Positions 25,903 to 34,472 of a stretch of DNA of 64,000 nt are shown piece after piece; within the stretch, counting starts at the first letter, position 1, and every line of letters starts with the position of its first letter. The translations under genes were made by a program, and so were the position numbers. This DNA is from UKL13-2 sp044228625 (GTDB lineage: Bacteria > Pseudomonadota > Gammaproteobacteria > Burkholderiales > Usitatibacteraceae): NCBI GenBank assembly GCA_044228625.1, contig JBGAUM010000002.1, positions 1 to 64,000 on the forward strand, written 5' to 3'. The notes below the pieces were generated by a model. The model saw only the letters and a program-made list of their open reading frames with translations. It was not told the DNA's origin and did not search any database.

Positions 25903-26616
25903 CTAGGGATCCCAACCGCGATACGTCCCCTTGTCCTTCACCGGCTTCGGATACGCCGGAACAGCACGCGTGGTCCAAGTGGTCACGATGCCTTTGTCGA
26001 GCGCGTCCACGCCCTCAAGCTTTTCACACGTCGTGTCGCGCTGGGTGCGTTCTTCGTCGCCTTTGCACAGTTGCGCAAGTGGTTCGGTGGGGCGGGCGCG
26101 CTGCTCGGGGTGGATGAAGCGCAGCAGGCCTTTGCGGTTCTCGAGGCGGATGAAGCGCTCAACGAAGTCCTCGCGCATCTTGCCGTCGGTCATGTCGAGG
26201 AAATAGTCGCCGGTTTTCTTCTTGTTCATCTCGTGCGTCTTCTTGTTGTAGCTGCCGTGGTAGCCGAGCACGGTGTGGAGGCCCGTTTGTGGCTCGGCAA
26301 ACTGGCGCGTGACGCCACCCAAGAACATGTTTGCGCAGGCTGAAGAGCAGCGGCCCAACACCACTGTTGAAAGATTCCGCTTGCGGATGTCCTCGCCGAT
26401 CTTGCGCCCGGCCTGCGAGTCGCCGCCGCCGGAGTTGTGGAACACGACCGCTTCGATCTTGCCGTCGAAGCGAATCATCGCTTCTTCCCAGGCTTCCCAG
26501 TCCGAACGTACCACCGTGCCGCCGAGGAACAGATAAGGTGGGCTGGCGTGAAAGCTCATCGCGTGGGCGACCTGGGAGGCCAGCACGGCAACGGCCGCAA
26601 GGACAACGCGCCTCAT
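25903..26616 (-). CDS. Predicted periplasmic ClpP-like/COG3904 protein
   Basis: 237 residues from ATG 26616, which overlaps the hemH stop as ATGA, indicating translational coupling. A signal peptide (MRRVVLAAVAVLASQVAHA) is followed by a crotonase/ClpP-like core: FDGKIEAVVFHNSGGGDSQA resembles the glycine-rich oxyanion segment, and VVLGRCSSACANMFLGG contains the Ser-containing CSSACA stretch seen in COG3904 periplasmic proteins. The catalytic status cannot be settled by eye. The C-terminal ~80 residues are charged and contain two more Cys. Periplasmic. The link to heme synthesis is only positional. Confidence 0.68.
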   Translation of the reverse strand: MRRVVLAAVAVLASQVAHAMSFHASPPYLFLGGTVVRSDWEAWEEAMIRFDGKIEAVVFHNSGGGDSQAGRKIGEDIRKRNLSTVVLGRCSSACANMFLGGVTRQFAEPQTGLHTVLGYHGSYNKKTHEMNKKKTGDYFLDMTDGKMREDFVERFIRLENRKGLLRFIHPEQRARPTEPLAQLCKGDEERTQRDTTCEKLEGVDALDKGIVTTWTTRAVPAYPKPVKDKGTYRGWDP

Positions 26617-27716
26617 GCCGGCGCCCCCATCGCCTTCGCATGTACTGCAGAGTCCTTCAACGCCGTCGCGTCCGGGGCGCGATCGATCCACCCACCCAAG
26701 TTCTCCGTCGCCACTGCCGACAGCGCTTCCACGAACGGCTGCGTGTCATTGGCCACTGGAATGTAGTGGTACTCCTTCCCACCGGCTTCGAGATAGACAT
26801 TCCGGTTCTCAATCGCCAGTTCCTCCAGCGTCTCCAGGCAATCCGCCGCAAACCCCGGCGCGATGATGTCCAATCTGCGCGTGCCGGCCTTGCCCAGTTT
26901 TTCCAGCGTCTTGTCCGTGTACGGCTGTAGCCATTCCGCGCGGCCGAAGCGCGACTGAAAGGTGACGGCGTAATCGCCTTCCTTGACGCCGAGTTCGGCG
27001 GCAATCAGACGCGCGCTCTTGTGGCATTGGCAATGGTAAGGATCGCCCTTGTCGAGATGAAACTTGGGCAGGCCGTGGAAACTCATCATGAGCTTGTCCT
27101 GCTTGAAATCCGGCCGGCCGATCTTGGTCCATTCGGCCAACACGTTTTTGGCAATGGCCCGGATGTAGGCCGGGTGGTCGTGGAAGCTCCGCACAAAGCG
27201 AATGCCCGGCACATTGCGCACACCGGCCAACACGCGGCCGATTTCATCCATGGTCGAGGCGGTCGTGCTCGCCGCATATTGCGGGTAAAGCGGCAGCACC
27301 AGGATATTGGCGCAGTTCTGGGCTTTCAGCTGATCGATGCCCGCCTGGATCGACGGGTTGCCATAGCGCATTGCCACCACGACCGGGAATTTCACGCCGG
27401 TTTGCTCGCCCAAATAACCGCGCAGCATTTGCGCCTGACGTTCGGTGATCACCCGCAGGGGCGAACCGTCCTTCTTCCAGATGTCTTCGTACTTCTTCGC
27501 CGTTTTCTTTGGCCGCGTGTTGAGGATGATGCCGTTCAGGATCAGCCACCAAAGGGGCCGCCAGATTTCCACGACACGTTCGTCCGACAGGAACTGTTTC
27601 AGGTAGCGCCGCACCGCCGGCGCGGTCGGCTCGTCCGGCGTGCCGAGGTTGACGAGCAGGATGCCGGTTTGCGGCGCGGTGCCGTGGGCGTAGGGCGGTT
27701 CAGGGCGGAAAGGCAT
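26613..27716 (-). CDS. hemH: Ferrochelatase
   Basis: 367 residues. It inserts Fe(II) into protoporphyrin IX, the last step of protoheme synthesis, at the inner face of the membrane. GILLVNLGTPDEPTAPAVRR at the N-terminus, the catalytic-His segment MMSFHGLPKFHLDKGDPYHC, QSRFGRAEWLQPYTD and the APGFAADCLETLEELA segment with conserved Glu are all present. CQCHKSARLIA carries Cys residues as in many proteobacterial enzymes. A dispersed palindrome begins only seven bases upstream of the start and overlaps the ribosome-binding region. hrcA lies upstream on the same strand. Confidence 0.95.
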   Translation of the reverse strand: MPFRPEPPYAHGTAPQTGILLVNLGTPDEPTAPAVRRYLKQFLSDERVVEIWRPLWWLILNGIILNTRPKKTAKKYEDIWKKDGSPLRVITERQAQMLRGYLGEQTGVKFPVVVAMRYGNPSIQAGIDQLKAQNCANILVLPLYPQYAASTTASTMDEIGRVLAGVRNVPGIRFVRSFHDHPAYIRAIAKNVLAEWTKIGRPDFKQDKLMMSFHGLPKFHLDKGDPYHCQCHKSARLIAAELGVKEGDYAVTFQSRFGRAEWLQPYTDKTLEKLGKAGTRRLDIIAPGFAADCLETLEELAIENRNVYLEAGGKEYHYIPVANDTQPFVEALSAVATENLGGWIDRAPDATALKDSAVHAKAMGAPA

Positions 27717-27722
27717 GGCAAA

Positions 27723-27786
27723 CTCAAGGACTGGCGGGGCTTCCAGGCCAAAACAGCCTTGAAATGCCCGCCGGTATTGGGAGGAA
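27723..27786 (+). repeat. Dispersed intergenic palindrome, copy 4
   Basis: Reads CTCAAGGACTGGCGGGGCTT, then CCAGGCCAAAACAGCC and ATGCCCGCCGGTATTGGGAG. It sits between hrcA (3' end) and hemH (start at 27716), abutting the hemH ribosome-binding region. It aligns to the copies at 31504 and 4778. Confidence 0.65.
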
Positions 27787-27802
27787 GCGGCTCAGTGCGG
27801 GA

Positions 27803-28718
27803 TCAGTGTTGGGACAGGGCCGATGACAGCAACTTTGCCGTCACATCGACAATGGGAATCACACGCTCGTACGCCATCCGGGTGGGGCCGATGACGCCCA
27901 CCGTGCCGACGATCTGTCCGTCGACCTCGTAGGGCGCCGTCACCACGGAAAACTCGTCGAGGGGTACGAGGCTCGATTCCCCGCCGATGAAGATCTTGAC
28001 GCCTTCGGCACGCTGGCTCATGTCCAACAACTCCATCAATTGCGACTTGCGCTCGAAGACGTCGAATAGGCGGCGCAGCGACGTCATGTTGGAACCGATT
28101 TCATCGACATCCAGCAAGTTGCGCTCGCCGGACACCACCACGCCGGCCGAGTCCGAGCCCTGGCCGCGTGCTTCGACGACGGCGGACATCAGGGTGGAAA
28201 TGTCGCGATGCAGCTGGGAGAGTTCGAGCTTGACATGCTCACGCAATTGGTCGAATTCCACGCCGGCATAGTGCGCGTTGATGAAATTGGCGGCCTCGGT
28301 GAGCTGGGACGGTGTAAACGTTCAAGCCCACGCCCTGCCGGCGCGGGGCCATGACGATGCCGGCGAAGTGGGTCAAGTCGGACAGCAATTGCGATGCGGC
28401 CAGCACCAGTTGCTTGGGGTCATCCGGGCGAATGCTGGTTTCAAGTTGCTCCATTTGTACCGGCTCGAGCGGCTGGATGGTCAATAGCGAATCCACAAAC
28501 AGCCGGTACCCTTTCGGTGTGGGAATGCGCCCGGCCGAGGTATGCGGGCTGGCGATGTAGCCCATCTCTTCCAGGTCCGCCATCACGTTACGGATGGAGG
28601 CGGGCGACAATTCCATGCCGGAAAATTTGGACAGGGCGCGCGAACCGACGGGTTGCCCGTCGGCAATGTAGCGCTCCACCAGAAACTTGAGCAGGGTTTG
28701 GGCGCGATCAGAGAGCAT
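27803..28718 (-). pseudogene. hrcA: Heat-inducible transcription repressor HrcA, frameshifted by an internal deletion
   Basis: The N-terminal winged-helix part is intact from ATG 28718 (MLSDRAQTLLKFLVERYIAD, GSRALSKFSGMELSPASIRN, ADLEEMGYIASPHTSAGRIP). The GAF-like C-terminal part is intact in another frame (FTPSQLTEAANFINAHYAGV, then LDMSQRAEGVKIFIGGESSL). The frame changes near 28318-28330. The usual segment between VMAPRR and the FTPSQL-like motif (about 40 residues in other HrcA proteins) is nearly absent, so about 100 nt are missing and the frame is lost. The whole locus spans about 305 codons versus 335-345 in the family. HrcA normally represses groE/dnaK through CIRCE operators; if the lesion is real, that control would be lost. 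No CIRCE site was seen in the window. Confidence 0.85.
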
Positions 28719-28925
28719 GGGCAGATGTTAGCGTGAATTGCAACGGGAATGAACGCTGGTTTGCCGCGCTGCGTTGATGGACCCTGCGGCGGACCGCTAC
28801 AGCGCGGGCAATTTAGCCGCGTTCCAGCGGCGTTTTGGCGCGAAATAGGTGCGCCCCGTCAATTTTTCAAGGTCTCGCTTGTGCCAGGCGCTGCAGGGCG
28901 CGGAGTCTGTGCTTAAATCCGGCTC

Positions 28926-29810
28926 ATGAACGCACAGGCCAAACATGTCGCGGTGGTCGCCAAGCACGATGGCGTCGGGGTCGGGGAACCGCTTGGACAG
29001 ATCGTCCGCCTTTTGAAGCAGCGGGGATACACCGTGCGCGCCGACGACCGGACCGCCGGGTTCTCCCCCGTGGCACCCGATGAGGTGTTTCCGCGCGAGC
29101 CGCTCGATGCCCTGCTCGAGGGTGCGAACCTCGCGGTCGTCGTCGGCGGTGACGGCACGCTGCTCGGCTGCGCGCGTGTCGCGGCCCGGCACGATGTCCC
29201 GGTCATCGGTGTCAATCTGGGCCACCTGGGATTTCTCACGGACCTGTCAGCCGACAACATTGCGGAAACCTTGGGTGCCGTGCTGGACGGCAAGTTCACT
29301 CGTGAATCGCGCATCTTGCTGGAAGGCGAGATCGAGCGTGACGGCAAGACCATCTTCCGCTCGGTGGCGTTGAACGATGTGGTGGTCAGCCGCGGCGCCA
29401 TGGGCACCATGATCGAGATCTCCGTGGAAGTGGATGGCGAGTTTGTCTATTCGGCGCGGGCCGACGGGATCATCGTGGCCACCCCCACCGGCTCCACGGC
29501 GTATGCCTTGTCCAGCGGCGGTCCCATCCTGCATCCGTCCTTGTCTGCAATCACGCTGGTACCAATTTCCCCGCACACGTTGTCCAACCGACCCATCGCC
29601 ATTGCCTCCACCTCAGTGGTGAAGATCCGGCTCCTGCACGGCAAGAATGCGCGCGTGAATTTTGACGTGCAGTCCTTTTTTGACCCGGCCACCGAGAATG
29701 TCATCACCATTCGCGCCCACCCGAAGCCGCTCACGCTCATCCATCCGGAGGGGCATTCGTACTTCTCGGTCCTGCGCAACAAGCTGCACTGGAACGAGCG
29801 GACGTCCTGA
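28926..29810 (+). CDS. nadK: NAD kinase
   Basis: 294 residues. ATP-dependent phosphorylation of NAD to NADP. The GGDGTLL motif (VVVGGDGTLLGCARV), VNLGHLGFLTD and the signature VATPTGSTAYALSSGGPILH are present. Cytoplasmic. It diverges from hrcA and is followed 26 bp later by recN, the usual order in betaproteobacteria. The Shine-Dalgarno of the ATG at 28926 is weak (CCGGCTC region). Confidence 0.95.
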   Translation: MNAQAKHVAVVAKHDGVGVGEPLGQIVRLLKQRGYTVRADDRTAGFSPVAPDEVFPREPLDALLEGANLAVVVGGDGTLLGCARVAARHDVPVIGVNLGHLGFLTDLSADNIAETLGAVLDGKFTRESRILLEGEIERDGKTIFRSVALNDVVVSRGAMGTMIEISVEVDGEFVYSARADGIIVATPTGSTAYALSSGGPILHPSLSAITLVPISPHTLSNRPIAIASTSVVKIRLLHGKNARVNFDVQSFFDPATENVITIRAHPKPLTLIHPEGHSYFSVLRNKLHWNERTS

Positions 29811-29836
29811 GGCGAACCGGCGGTCGTTGAATTTCC

Positions 29837-31501
29837 ATGCTGCGCACACTCTCCATCCGAGATTTCATCCTGATCGAATCGCTGGACCTTGATTTCGAGG
29901 CCGGGTTCACCGCCATGACCGGGGAAACCGGGGCGGGCAAATCGATTCTGATCGATGCGCTCACCCTGGCCCTCGGCGCGCGGGCCGACGGAAACGTGGT
30001 CCGCACGGGCGCAACGCGCGCCGAGATCGGACTCGAATGGGATTTGAGCCGCGCAACGCGGGCGCGCCATTGGCTGGCGGAAAACGACTTGGCGGATGAA
30101 GATGCCAACGTGTGCCTGTTCCGGCGCGTGCTGGAATCCGGCGGTCGATCAAAGTCGTTCATCAACGGCACGGCGGTGACGCTGTCGCAAATGCGCGACC
30201 TGGCCGAGCGATTGATCGACATTCACGGCCAGCATGCGCATCAGACCCTGCTCAAACGCGATGCGCAGTTGGCCTTGCTGGATGATTTTGCGGACCATGC
30301 GGACTTGCTGGAAGAAACGGCAAGGCGCCATCGCGAATGGTCCGAGCTTTCCCGCATGCGCAGCGCGCGGGAGGTCAATGAAGCGGCCATCGCGCGCGAG
30401 TTTGAGGATCTCACCTGGCAGATCGGCGAATTGGCCAAGCTTGAATTCACGGTGGACAAGTTTGCCGAGATCGAAGCCGAACAACGGCGTTTGGCCAATG
30501 CGGCGAGCCTGATTGCGTCGGTGGAAGGGGCCATCGAAGCGCTATCCGAGTCCGAGCGCCCGGCACTCGACACCATTGAATCGCTGGCGCGCGATTTGCA
30601 GGAAAGTGCGGAAACCGATGCGGAACTCAAAGATGCCGCCTCGCTGGTGCAGTCGGCCGCCGTTGAACTCTCGGAGGCCGTGTCTTCACTGCGCCACTAC
30701 CTTCGCAAGCTTGATGCCGATCCTGCACGCCTAGCAGAGCTTGATCGCCACATTGCGGACGTTCAAGAGGTCTCGAGAAAGTTTCGTATCGAGCCAGCTC
30801 GTATTCCTGAGGTGTTGCAGCAAAAGCGCGATCGGCTGGCATCCCTGGGGGGCGGGCGATCCCTCGAAGCGTTGATCGAACAGGAGCGTGCCGCGTTTGC
30901 GGTTTACTCCGCGGCGGCCGCCAAGCTCACGCAGTCGCGCCTTGCGGCGGGCAAGCGGTTTTCCGCCGAAGTTACCCGCTCGCTCAAGGAACTGGCCATG
31001 GGAGGCGGGCGGCTGTCCGTGGAGTTTGCGTCGCGTGAGGCCTCGGCATCGGGGGTAGAGTCCTGCGAATTCATGGTCTGTGCCCATGAAGGCCAACCGG
31101 TGGGTCCCTTGGCGAAGATTGCGTCGGGCGGTGAGCTGTCGCGAATTTCGCTTGCCATCCAGATGATGGCCTCGTCGCGAGGCGGCGTGCCGGTGATGGT
31201 TTTCGATGAAGTGGACGCAGGCATCGGCGGCCGGGTTGCAGAAATTGTCGGGCGGCTCCTGCGCCGCCTCGGCAACAAACATCAGGTCCTGGCGGTCACG
31301 CACTTGGCCCAGGTGGCAGCGTGTGCGCATGCGCAATTCAGCGTCAGCAAATCCGAAGCGGCGGGCCAGGTATTGACCGCCGTGACGCCGCTCAAAGACA
31401 AGGCAAGGGTTGAGGAAGTCGCGCGCATGCTGGGGGGGCTCTCCATTACGGCAGCCACCCGCAAGGCGGCTGCGGAAATGATCGAGCGCGCGGAAAGTTG
31501 A
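29837..31501 (+). CDS. recN: DNA repair protein RecN
   Basis: 554 residues, an SMC-like ATPase for double-strand break repair. Walker A MTGETGAGKSILIDAL lies near residue 28, with a long central coiled-coil region (residues ~150-370 with repeated Glu/Ala/Arg heptads). The ABC signature IASGGELSRISLA and Walker B VMVFDEVDAGIGG follow, then LAVTHLAQVAA. Length is normal for RecN. Co-transcribed with nadK. A dispersed palindrome lies immediately after the stop codon, between this gene and convergent glnE. Confidence 0.95.
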   Translation: MLRTLSIRDFILIESLDLDFEAGFTAMTGETGAGKSILIDALTLALGARADGNVVRTGATRAEIGLEWDLSRATRARHWLAENDLADEDANVCLFRRVLESGGRSKSFINGTAVTLSQMRDLAERLIDIHGQHAHQTLLKRDAQLALLDDFADHADLLEETARRHREWSELSRMRSAREVNEAAIAREFEDLTWQIGELAKLEFTVDKFAEIEAEQRRLANAASLIASVEGAIEALSESERPALDTIESLARDLQESAETDAELKDAASLVQSAAVELSEAVSSLRHYLRKLDADPARLAELDRHIADVQEVSRKFRIEPARIPEVLQQKRDRLASLGGGRSLEALIEQERAAFAVYSAAAAKLTQSRLAAGKRFSAEVTRSLKELAMGGGRLSVEFASREASASGVESCEFMVCAHEGQPVGPLAKIASGGELSRISLAIQMMASSRGGVPVMVFDEVDAGIGGRVAEIVGRLLRRLGNKHQVLAVTHLAQVAACAHAQFSVSKSEAAGQVLTAVTPLKDKARVEEVARMLGGLSITAATRKAAAEMIERAES

Positions 31502-31503
31502 AA

Positions 31504-31567
31504 GTCGAGCACTGGCGCGGCGTTTGAGCCGAAATCGTCCGGAAAGTGTTGCCAGTCCTGGAGTTTT
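31504..31567 (+). repeat. Dispersed intergenic palindrome, copy 5
   Basis: Reads GTCGAGCACTGGCGCGGCG, then TTTGAGCCGAAATCG and TTGCCAGTCCTGGAGTTTTC. It starts two bases after the recN stop and ends 29 bp before the glnE stop (convergent genes). It is the best match to copy 2 and the clearest example of the consensus. Confidence 0.72.
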
Positions 31568-31596
31568 CTGGTTGCCGAATGGGCTTTGCCACTTCG

Positions 31597-34278
31597 TTAC
31601 CCGAGCAGCGCGCTCCAAGCCTGTTGGACCGCCCGCCGTTCGTCGACCAGTTCATCCGGCGCGATCCACGTTTTTGCTTCGTTGTTGTTGCGCGCCACAT
31701 GTTGTCGCTCGCGGTAGGCCAGATAGGCCTTGCCCACGGTTGCGGCCAACTCCTCGTCAAGGAAGCCGAGTGCCGCAGCGCGGGTGAGGAGTGCGAAATT
31801 GCCGAGGTTGCCGAGGAATTCCGGGTGATGATGCGATTGGGCCAGGATCAGGAACTGCACAATGAATTCCACATCCACGATGCCGCCGCGGGTGTGTTTG
31901 AGGTCAAGTTTTTCGCCACCGTCTTTCTTGTCGGCCCGCATCCTGTCACGCATGGTGACGATATCCACCCGCAGCTTCTCAATGTCGCGGGGTAGTGCAA
32001 GGACCTCCGCGCGTAGACGATCAAAGGGCTCGCGCAGTGCAGCGTCGCCCGCGCACCAGCGGGCGCGCGTGAGCGCCTGGTGTTCCCAGGTCCAGGCGCG
32101 GGAGTGCTGGTATTCGGCCAATGCACCGAGCCGCGAGACCATGACGCCGGCGTCGCCATCGGGTCGAAGGCGCAAGTCTGTGTCGTAAAGCACGCCTCCC
32201 GCGGTCATCGCGTTGAGCCAGCTCACCACGCGCTGCGCAAGCCGCGAGAGAACACCCGCGTCGGCATCGTCCGCGCAGATGAAAACCAGGTCGAGATCGG
32301 AGGCGTAGCCCAATTCCTTGCTGCCGTACTTTCCAAACGCCAGTGCCGCAAATCCCGGCGGCGCCTCCCAGGTCTGTTCCGGCACCAGGCGAAGTGCCCG
32401 GGCCGCCAGAACCAGGGTGGCCTCCAGAAGCATGTCGGCCAGGGCGGTCAACTCATCCGACAACGCCATGACCCCGATGCCGCCATCAATGTCCACGACG
32501 TTCAGGCGCAGGGTGAGCAAATGTTTGGTGTGACGCAGGATTTCGTATTGCCGCTCGACGTCGCCTGCGGCTTCATCGCAGAGCGCCTGCAGGCGCGCGC
32601 GTTGGGTTTTCCAGTCGATGGGGACGCCGCGCTCCCGCGTGTCGATCAAATCGTCAAGCAGGATCGGGTGCTTCCGGAGGAAGTCCGCGGCAAACGCGCT
32701 TTGTGCGGCGATGCGCGTGACCCTCGTCAGCACCGCGGGCACCTCTTCAAGCAATGCCAGGTACGCTTCACGCTTGTCGATCGCTTCCAAGAGGTCAAAG
32801 ACGCGAAAAAACGTGCGCGCGGCAGGTCCAGGGGCCTCGACGCTTGCCTCAAGCGACTTGGGAATCAGACTCTCCAGGCGCAAACGGGATTTGGCAGGCA
32901 AGGACTGCGTCCGTGAGGCGGTCAGCCAACCTTCGATGCGGCGCAGGATCGATGCGCGCTCGTCCTCATCATCAATTCGAGTCGAAACGATCGCGTTGCA
33001 GGCCGCGACAACACCCCCCGACGGGCTGGGCGTTGCGGCCGGGGCCGGTGAGGCGAACAAGCCGTCAAACGCGTCAGAAACGACCGCCCGGTGCGCGTCC
33101 AGATCTTTCAGGCAGTCGCTCCATGAATCGAAACTCATGGCCTCTGCGATGCGGGCGCGGTCTTCGTCGTTGACCGGCAGGGCCTGGGTCTGCTGGTCAT
33201 CCAGATATTGCAGCCGGTGCTCGAGGTTGCGCAGAAACGCATAGGCTTCCTGCAATTTCGCCACCAGGCCCGCCGGCAACAGGCCCAGTTGACCGATGAC
33301 GTCCAGGGCGGCGCGTGTCGAGCGTTGACGCAATAACGGCTCGCGACCTCCACGAATCAGCTGGAACATCTGCACCACGAACTCCAATTCGCGAATGCCG
33401 CCGGGTCCCAGCTTGATGTCGTCCTTGGTGCGTTTCTTTGCGGTCTCGGTGCGAATCTGCGCGTGGATTTCGCGGATGCCGTCGATGGCGGCATAGTCGT
33501 GGTACCGGCGGTAGACGAACGGGGTGACCAGCGCGTCCAGTTCCGTGATGACGGTGGTGGCGCCAGTCAGGGCATCGGCCTTGAGCCAGGCGTAACGCTC
33601 CCATGTCCGGGCCTGGGAGACAAAGTAGTTTTCCAGCGCCGCAAGGCTGGTCACCAACGGGCCGCTGATTCCAAAAGGACGCAACCGCATGTCGACCCGA
33701 AACACAAAGCCGCCGGCATCGACGGCATCAATCGAGCGGATCAGCCGTTTTCCGACTTCGCAATGGAACTCGTGCCACGACCGGCCGGATGCCGCATCTC
33801 CGTCCTCGGCGTGGACAAAGATCAGGTCAACGTCTGACGACGCGTTGAGCTCCCCGCCGCCCAGCTTTCCCATGCCCATGACCAGCGGAATGGCCAGGGG
33901 ATGCCCGGCATCCTGGAGATTGAACTTGTCCGCGCAGTCACCGACATGGCGAACCGTCGCGGCGCGGATCGTCGTGCTGGCCAGCTGGCTGAAGGCGCGC
34001 AGGACTTCGTCAAGTCCAGCCAGCCCGTTGAGGTCGCGGAACAGCACATGGGCCATGGCGCGGCGTCGCAGCGCGCGCAATTGGGCGTCAAAGACCTCAA
34101 CATCCGCCTCGCGCCCCGGGAGCAGTTCTGCCGAGACCGCCGGTACGTCGAAGGCCCCGTGGCCATGAGTGGCCAGCCAATTCTCGAGCGCCGGTTCGGC
34201 ATGGAGAAGGCGTTGCGCGAAGCGCGACGTGCGGAACAAGCGTTGCAGTCGGGTGTCAAACGGCGCATCGATGGGCAT
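31597..34278 (-). CDS. glnE: Bifunctional glutamine synthetase adenylyltransferase/adenylyl-removing enzyme
   Basis: 893 residues. It adenylylates and de-adenylylates GlnA in response to PII and glutamine. It has two nucleotidyltransferase domains: N-terminal half with GMGKLGGGELNASSDVDLIF (adenylyl-removing type) and C-terminal half with AFGKYGSKELGYASDLDLVF (adenylyl-transferring type), each followed by helical regulatory domains. The TRGGIVDVEFIVQFL motif near the C-terminus is typical. Cytoplasmic. Its place before the yhdP-nitrilase pair on the other strand matches the betaproteobacterial arrangement. Normal length. Confidence 0.95.
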   Translation of the reverse strand: MPIDAPFDTRLQRLFRTSRFAQRLLHAEPALENWLATHGHGAFDVPAVSAELLPGREADVEVFDAQLRALRRRAMAHVLFRDLNGLAGLDEVLRAFSQLASTTIRAATVRHVGDCADKFNLQDAGHPLAIPLVMGMGKLGGGELNASSDVDLIFVHAEDGDAASGRSWHEFHCEVGKRLIRSIDAVDAGGFVFRVDMRLRPFGISGPLVTSLAALENYFVSQARTWERYAWLKADALTGATTVITELDALVTPFVYRRYHDYAAIDGIREIHAQIRTETAKKRTKDDIKLGPGGIRELEFVVQMFQLIRGGREPLLRQRSTRAALDVIGQLGLLPAGLVAKLQEAYAFLRNLEHRLQYLDDQQTQALPVNDEDRARIAEAMSFDSWSDCLKDLDAHRAVVSDAFDGLFASPAPAATPSPSGGVVAACNAIVSTRIDDEDERASILRRIEGWLTASRTQSLPAKSRLRLESLIPKSLEASVEAPGPAARTFFRVFDLLEAIDKREAYLALLEEVPAVLTRVTRIAAQSAFAADFLRKHPILLDDLIDTRERGVPIDWKTQRARLQALCDEAAGDVERQYEILRHTKHLLTLRLNVVDIDGGIGVMALSDELTALADMLLEATLVLAARALRLVPEQTWEAPPGFAALAFGKYGSKELGYASDLDLVFICADDADAGVLSRLAQRVVSWLNAMTAGGVLYDTDLRLRPDGDAGVMVSRLGALAEYQHSRAWTWEHQALTRARWCAGDAALREPFDRLRAEVLALPRDIEKLRVDIVTMRDRMRADKKDGGEKLDLKHTRGGIVDVEFIVQFLILAQSHHHPEFLGNLGNFALLTRAAALGFLDEELAATVGKAYLAYRERQHVARNNNEAKTWIAPDELVDERRAVQQAWSALLG

Positions 34279-34341
34279 GGCAGGGTTTGGCCGAATCGTT
34301 GTATGAATTGATGCGCCCGAAGGGATGGACGCACACGCCGC

Positions 34342-34347
34342 TAAAAT
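34342..34347 (+). promoter_or_regulatory. Possible -10 box upstream of yhdP
   Basis: TAAAAT followed by AGCACGG in the glnE/yhdP divergent interval. No convincing -35 box at 16-18 bp. It fits the local pattern of TAWAAT followed by GC-rich DNA (as before ppiD). Confidence 0.3.
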
Positions 34348-34472
34348 AGCACGGCCCCAGTGGCGGCATCCGGCAACACGATCAGGATTGGATCATCAAA
34401 AAGCTCGCATTTCGCATCGGCAAGGTCAGCGCAAAGACGTGCTACTGGTCGGCCATCGCATTCGGACTGGTT

